This document shows positions 5,342-5,901 of a DNA stretch of 5,901 bases, one piece after another. The stretch spans positions 1-5,901 of the forward strand of contig JAAZBW010000076.1 of NCBI GenBank assembly GCA_012513625.1, read 5' to 3'. A model generated the notes under the pieces. That model saw only the letters and a list, made by a program, of their open reading frames with translations, made no database searches and was not told the origin of the DNA. Source of the stretch: Actinomycetales bacterium (GTDB taxonomy: Bacteria; Actinomycetota; Actinomycetes; Actinomycetales; Actinomycetaceae). Within the stretch, counting starts at the first letter, position 1. Each line of letters opens with the position of its first letter. The position numbers and the translations under genes were made by a program.

Positions 5342-5901
5342 GTGACGGAACCCCTCAGCCCCACTCCCCCCGCCCCCACCGGGGTGTTTCTTGCGCTCGA
5401 GGGGGGTGACGGCGTGGGCAAGTCCACGCAGCGCGCGCTGCTCGGCTCGTGGCTGGAGGCGCGGGGCAGGGAGGTGGTGCTCACTCGCGAGCCGGGAGGC
5501 ACCGAGCTGGGGCTGCTGCTGCGGGAGGCGCTGCTGCACGGCGGGCACGTGGATCCGCGCACCGAGGCGCTGCTGTTCGCCACGGACCGCTCGCACCACG
5601 TGGCGAGCCTCGTGCGGCCGGCGCTCGAGCGCGGCGCGGTGGTGGTGACGGACCGGTATCTGGACTCGTCGTTGGCGTATCAGGGTGCGGCGCGGTCCCT
5701 CGGGCGCGACGACGTGCGCCACCTCTCCCTGTGGGGCACCTACGGACTGCTCCCGGACCTGACGATCCTGCTGGACCTGGACCCGCAGCAGGCGGCGGCG
5801 CGCCGGGCGGGTGAGCGGCCGGACAGCCTGGAGCGGGAGTCCACGGAGTTCCACGCGGATGTGCGGGCGGCGTTCCTCGAGCTCGCGGCCCAGGAGCCCG
5901 C
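5342..5901 (+). CDS. tmk: Thymidylate kinase, 3' end beyond the window
   Basis: It phosphorylates dTMP to dTDP with ATP, an essential step to dTTP. The 186 complete codons visible cover nearly all of a typical ~205-215-residue enzyme, and the frame is open to the window edge. The P-loop is EGGDGVGKST (20-29). TREPGGT (48-54) follows, then LLFATDRSHHV (77-87) and DRYLDSSLAYQG (104-115), which contact dTMP, and PDLTILLDLDP (138-148). The lid region is GERPDSLERESTEFHADVR (157-175). A Gly rather than Arg inside the P-loop and Arg residues in the lid resemble the E. coli-like (type II) kinases. The GTG at 5342 is chosen because the promoter-like element points to it. GTG codons at 5333 and 5384 are in frame too, and residues 2-14 are Pro-rich and dispensable-looking. 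From memory, tmk near topA is common in actinobacteria, often followed by holB, which would lie outside this window. Confidence 0.96.
   Translation, partial: MTEPLSPTPPAPTGVFLALEGGDGVGKSTQRALLGSWLEARGREVVLTREPGGTELGLLLREALLHGGHVDPRTEALLFATDRSHHVASLVRPALERGAVVVTDRYLDSSLAYQGAARSLGRDDVRHLSLWGTYGLLPDLTILLDLDPQQAAARRAGERPDSLERESTEFHADVRAAFLELAAQEP

Noticed and set aside
5449..5814. Alternative plus-strand frame inside tmk
   Set aside because: The product is low-complexity Gly/Ala/Arg, whereas the frame from 5342 contains every thymidylate kinase motif.
4112..5854. Long antisense open frame opposite the oxidoreductase and tmk
   Set aside because: It spans two well-supported plus-strand genes and their intergenic region, and the product is Arg/His/Gly/Ala-rich with no family features.

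Overview
The window is GC-rich throughout, with coding regions that strongly prefer G or C at third codon positions, GTG starts, and a topoisomerase I that has a Lys/Ala/Pro tail and no zinc fingers. This points to a high-GC actinobacterium. I cannot name a genus from the sequence alone; the Micrococcales/Actinomycetales area is a guess.

Layout from left to right. (1) ispF is on the minus strand (24-518). It is complete and encodes the MEcPP synthase of the non-mevalonate isoprenoid pathway. A diverged copy of a dispersed repeat lies across its stop codon. (2) A 199-bp divergent intergenic region holds promoter-like sequence for both flanking genes. (3) topA is on the plus strand (718-3507), a full-length DNA topoisomerase I of 929 residues. 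(4) A 260-bp non-coding block (3508-3767) is filled mainly by a repeat system: one inverted copy right after topA, a decayed half unit, then five near-identical 29-bp units on an exact 34-bp period. (5) A small beta-rich protein of unknown function (3768-4115) is followed 17 bp later by a Gfo/Idh/MocA-family oxidoreductase (4133-5221); the two are probably co-transcribed. (6) A 120-bp gap with hairpins and a promoter-like element precedes tmk (thymidylate kinase, from 5342), which is cut by the right window edge.

The genes are mostly housekeeping: isoprenoid precursor synthesis, relaxation of negative supercoils, and dTTP synthesis. From memory, topA and tmk lie close together in many actinobacteria. 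Here the repeat array, the small protein and the oxidoreductase sit between them, so this interval looks like the variable part of the neighbourhood.

The most unusual content is the repeat family. The copies behind topA and the copy at the end of ispF have the same orientation relative to the gene they follow. Each unit can fold into a small stem, and some base changes within or between copies preserve pairing. I read this as a dispersed 3'-end/intergenic element that may act in transcript termination or processing. A protein-binding array is the main alternative, since the unit core is one base away from a DnaA box. A second pattern is that ispF, the small protein gene and tmk each have a -10-like hexamer 6-7 nt before the start codon, the arrangement of leaderless mRNAs. 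topA instead has a clear Shine-Dalgarno sequence.
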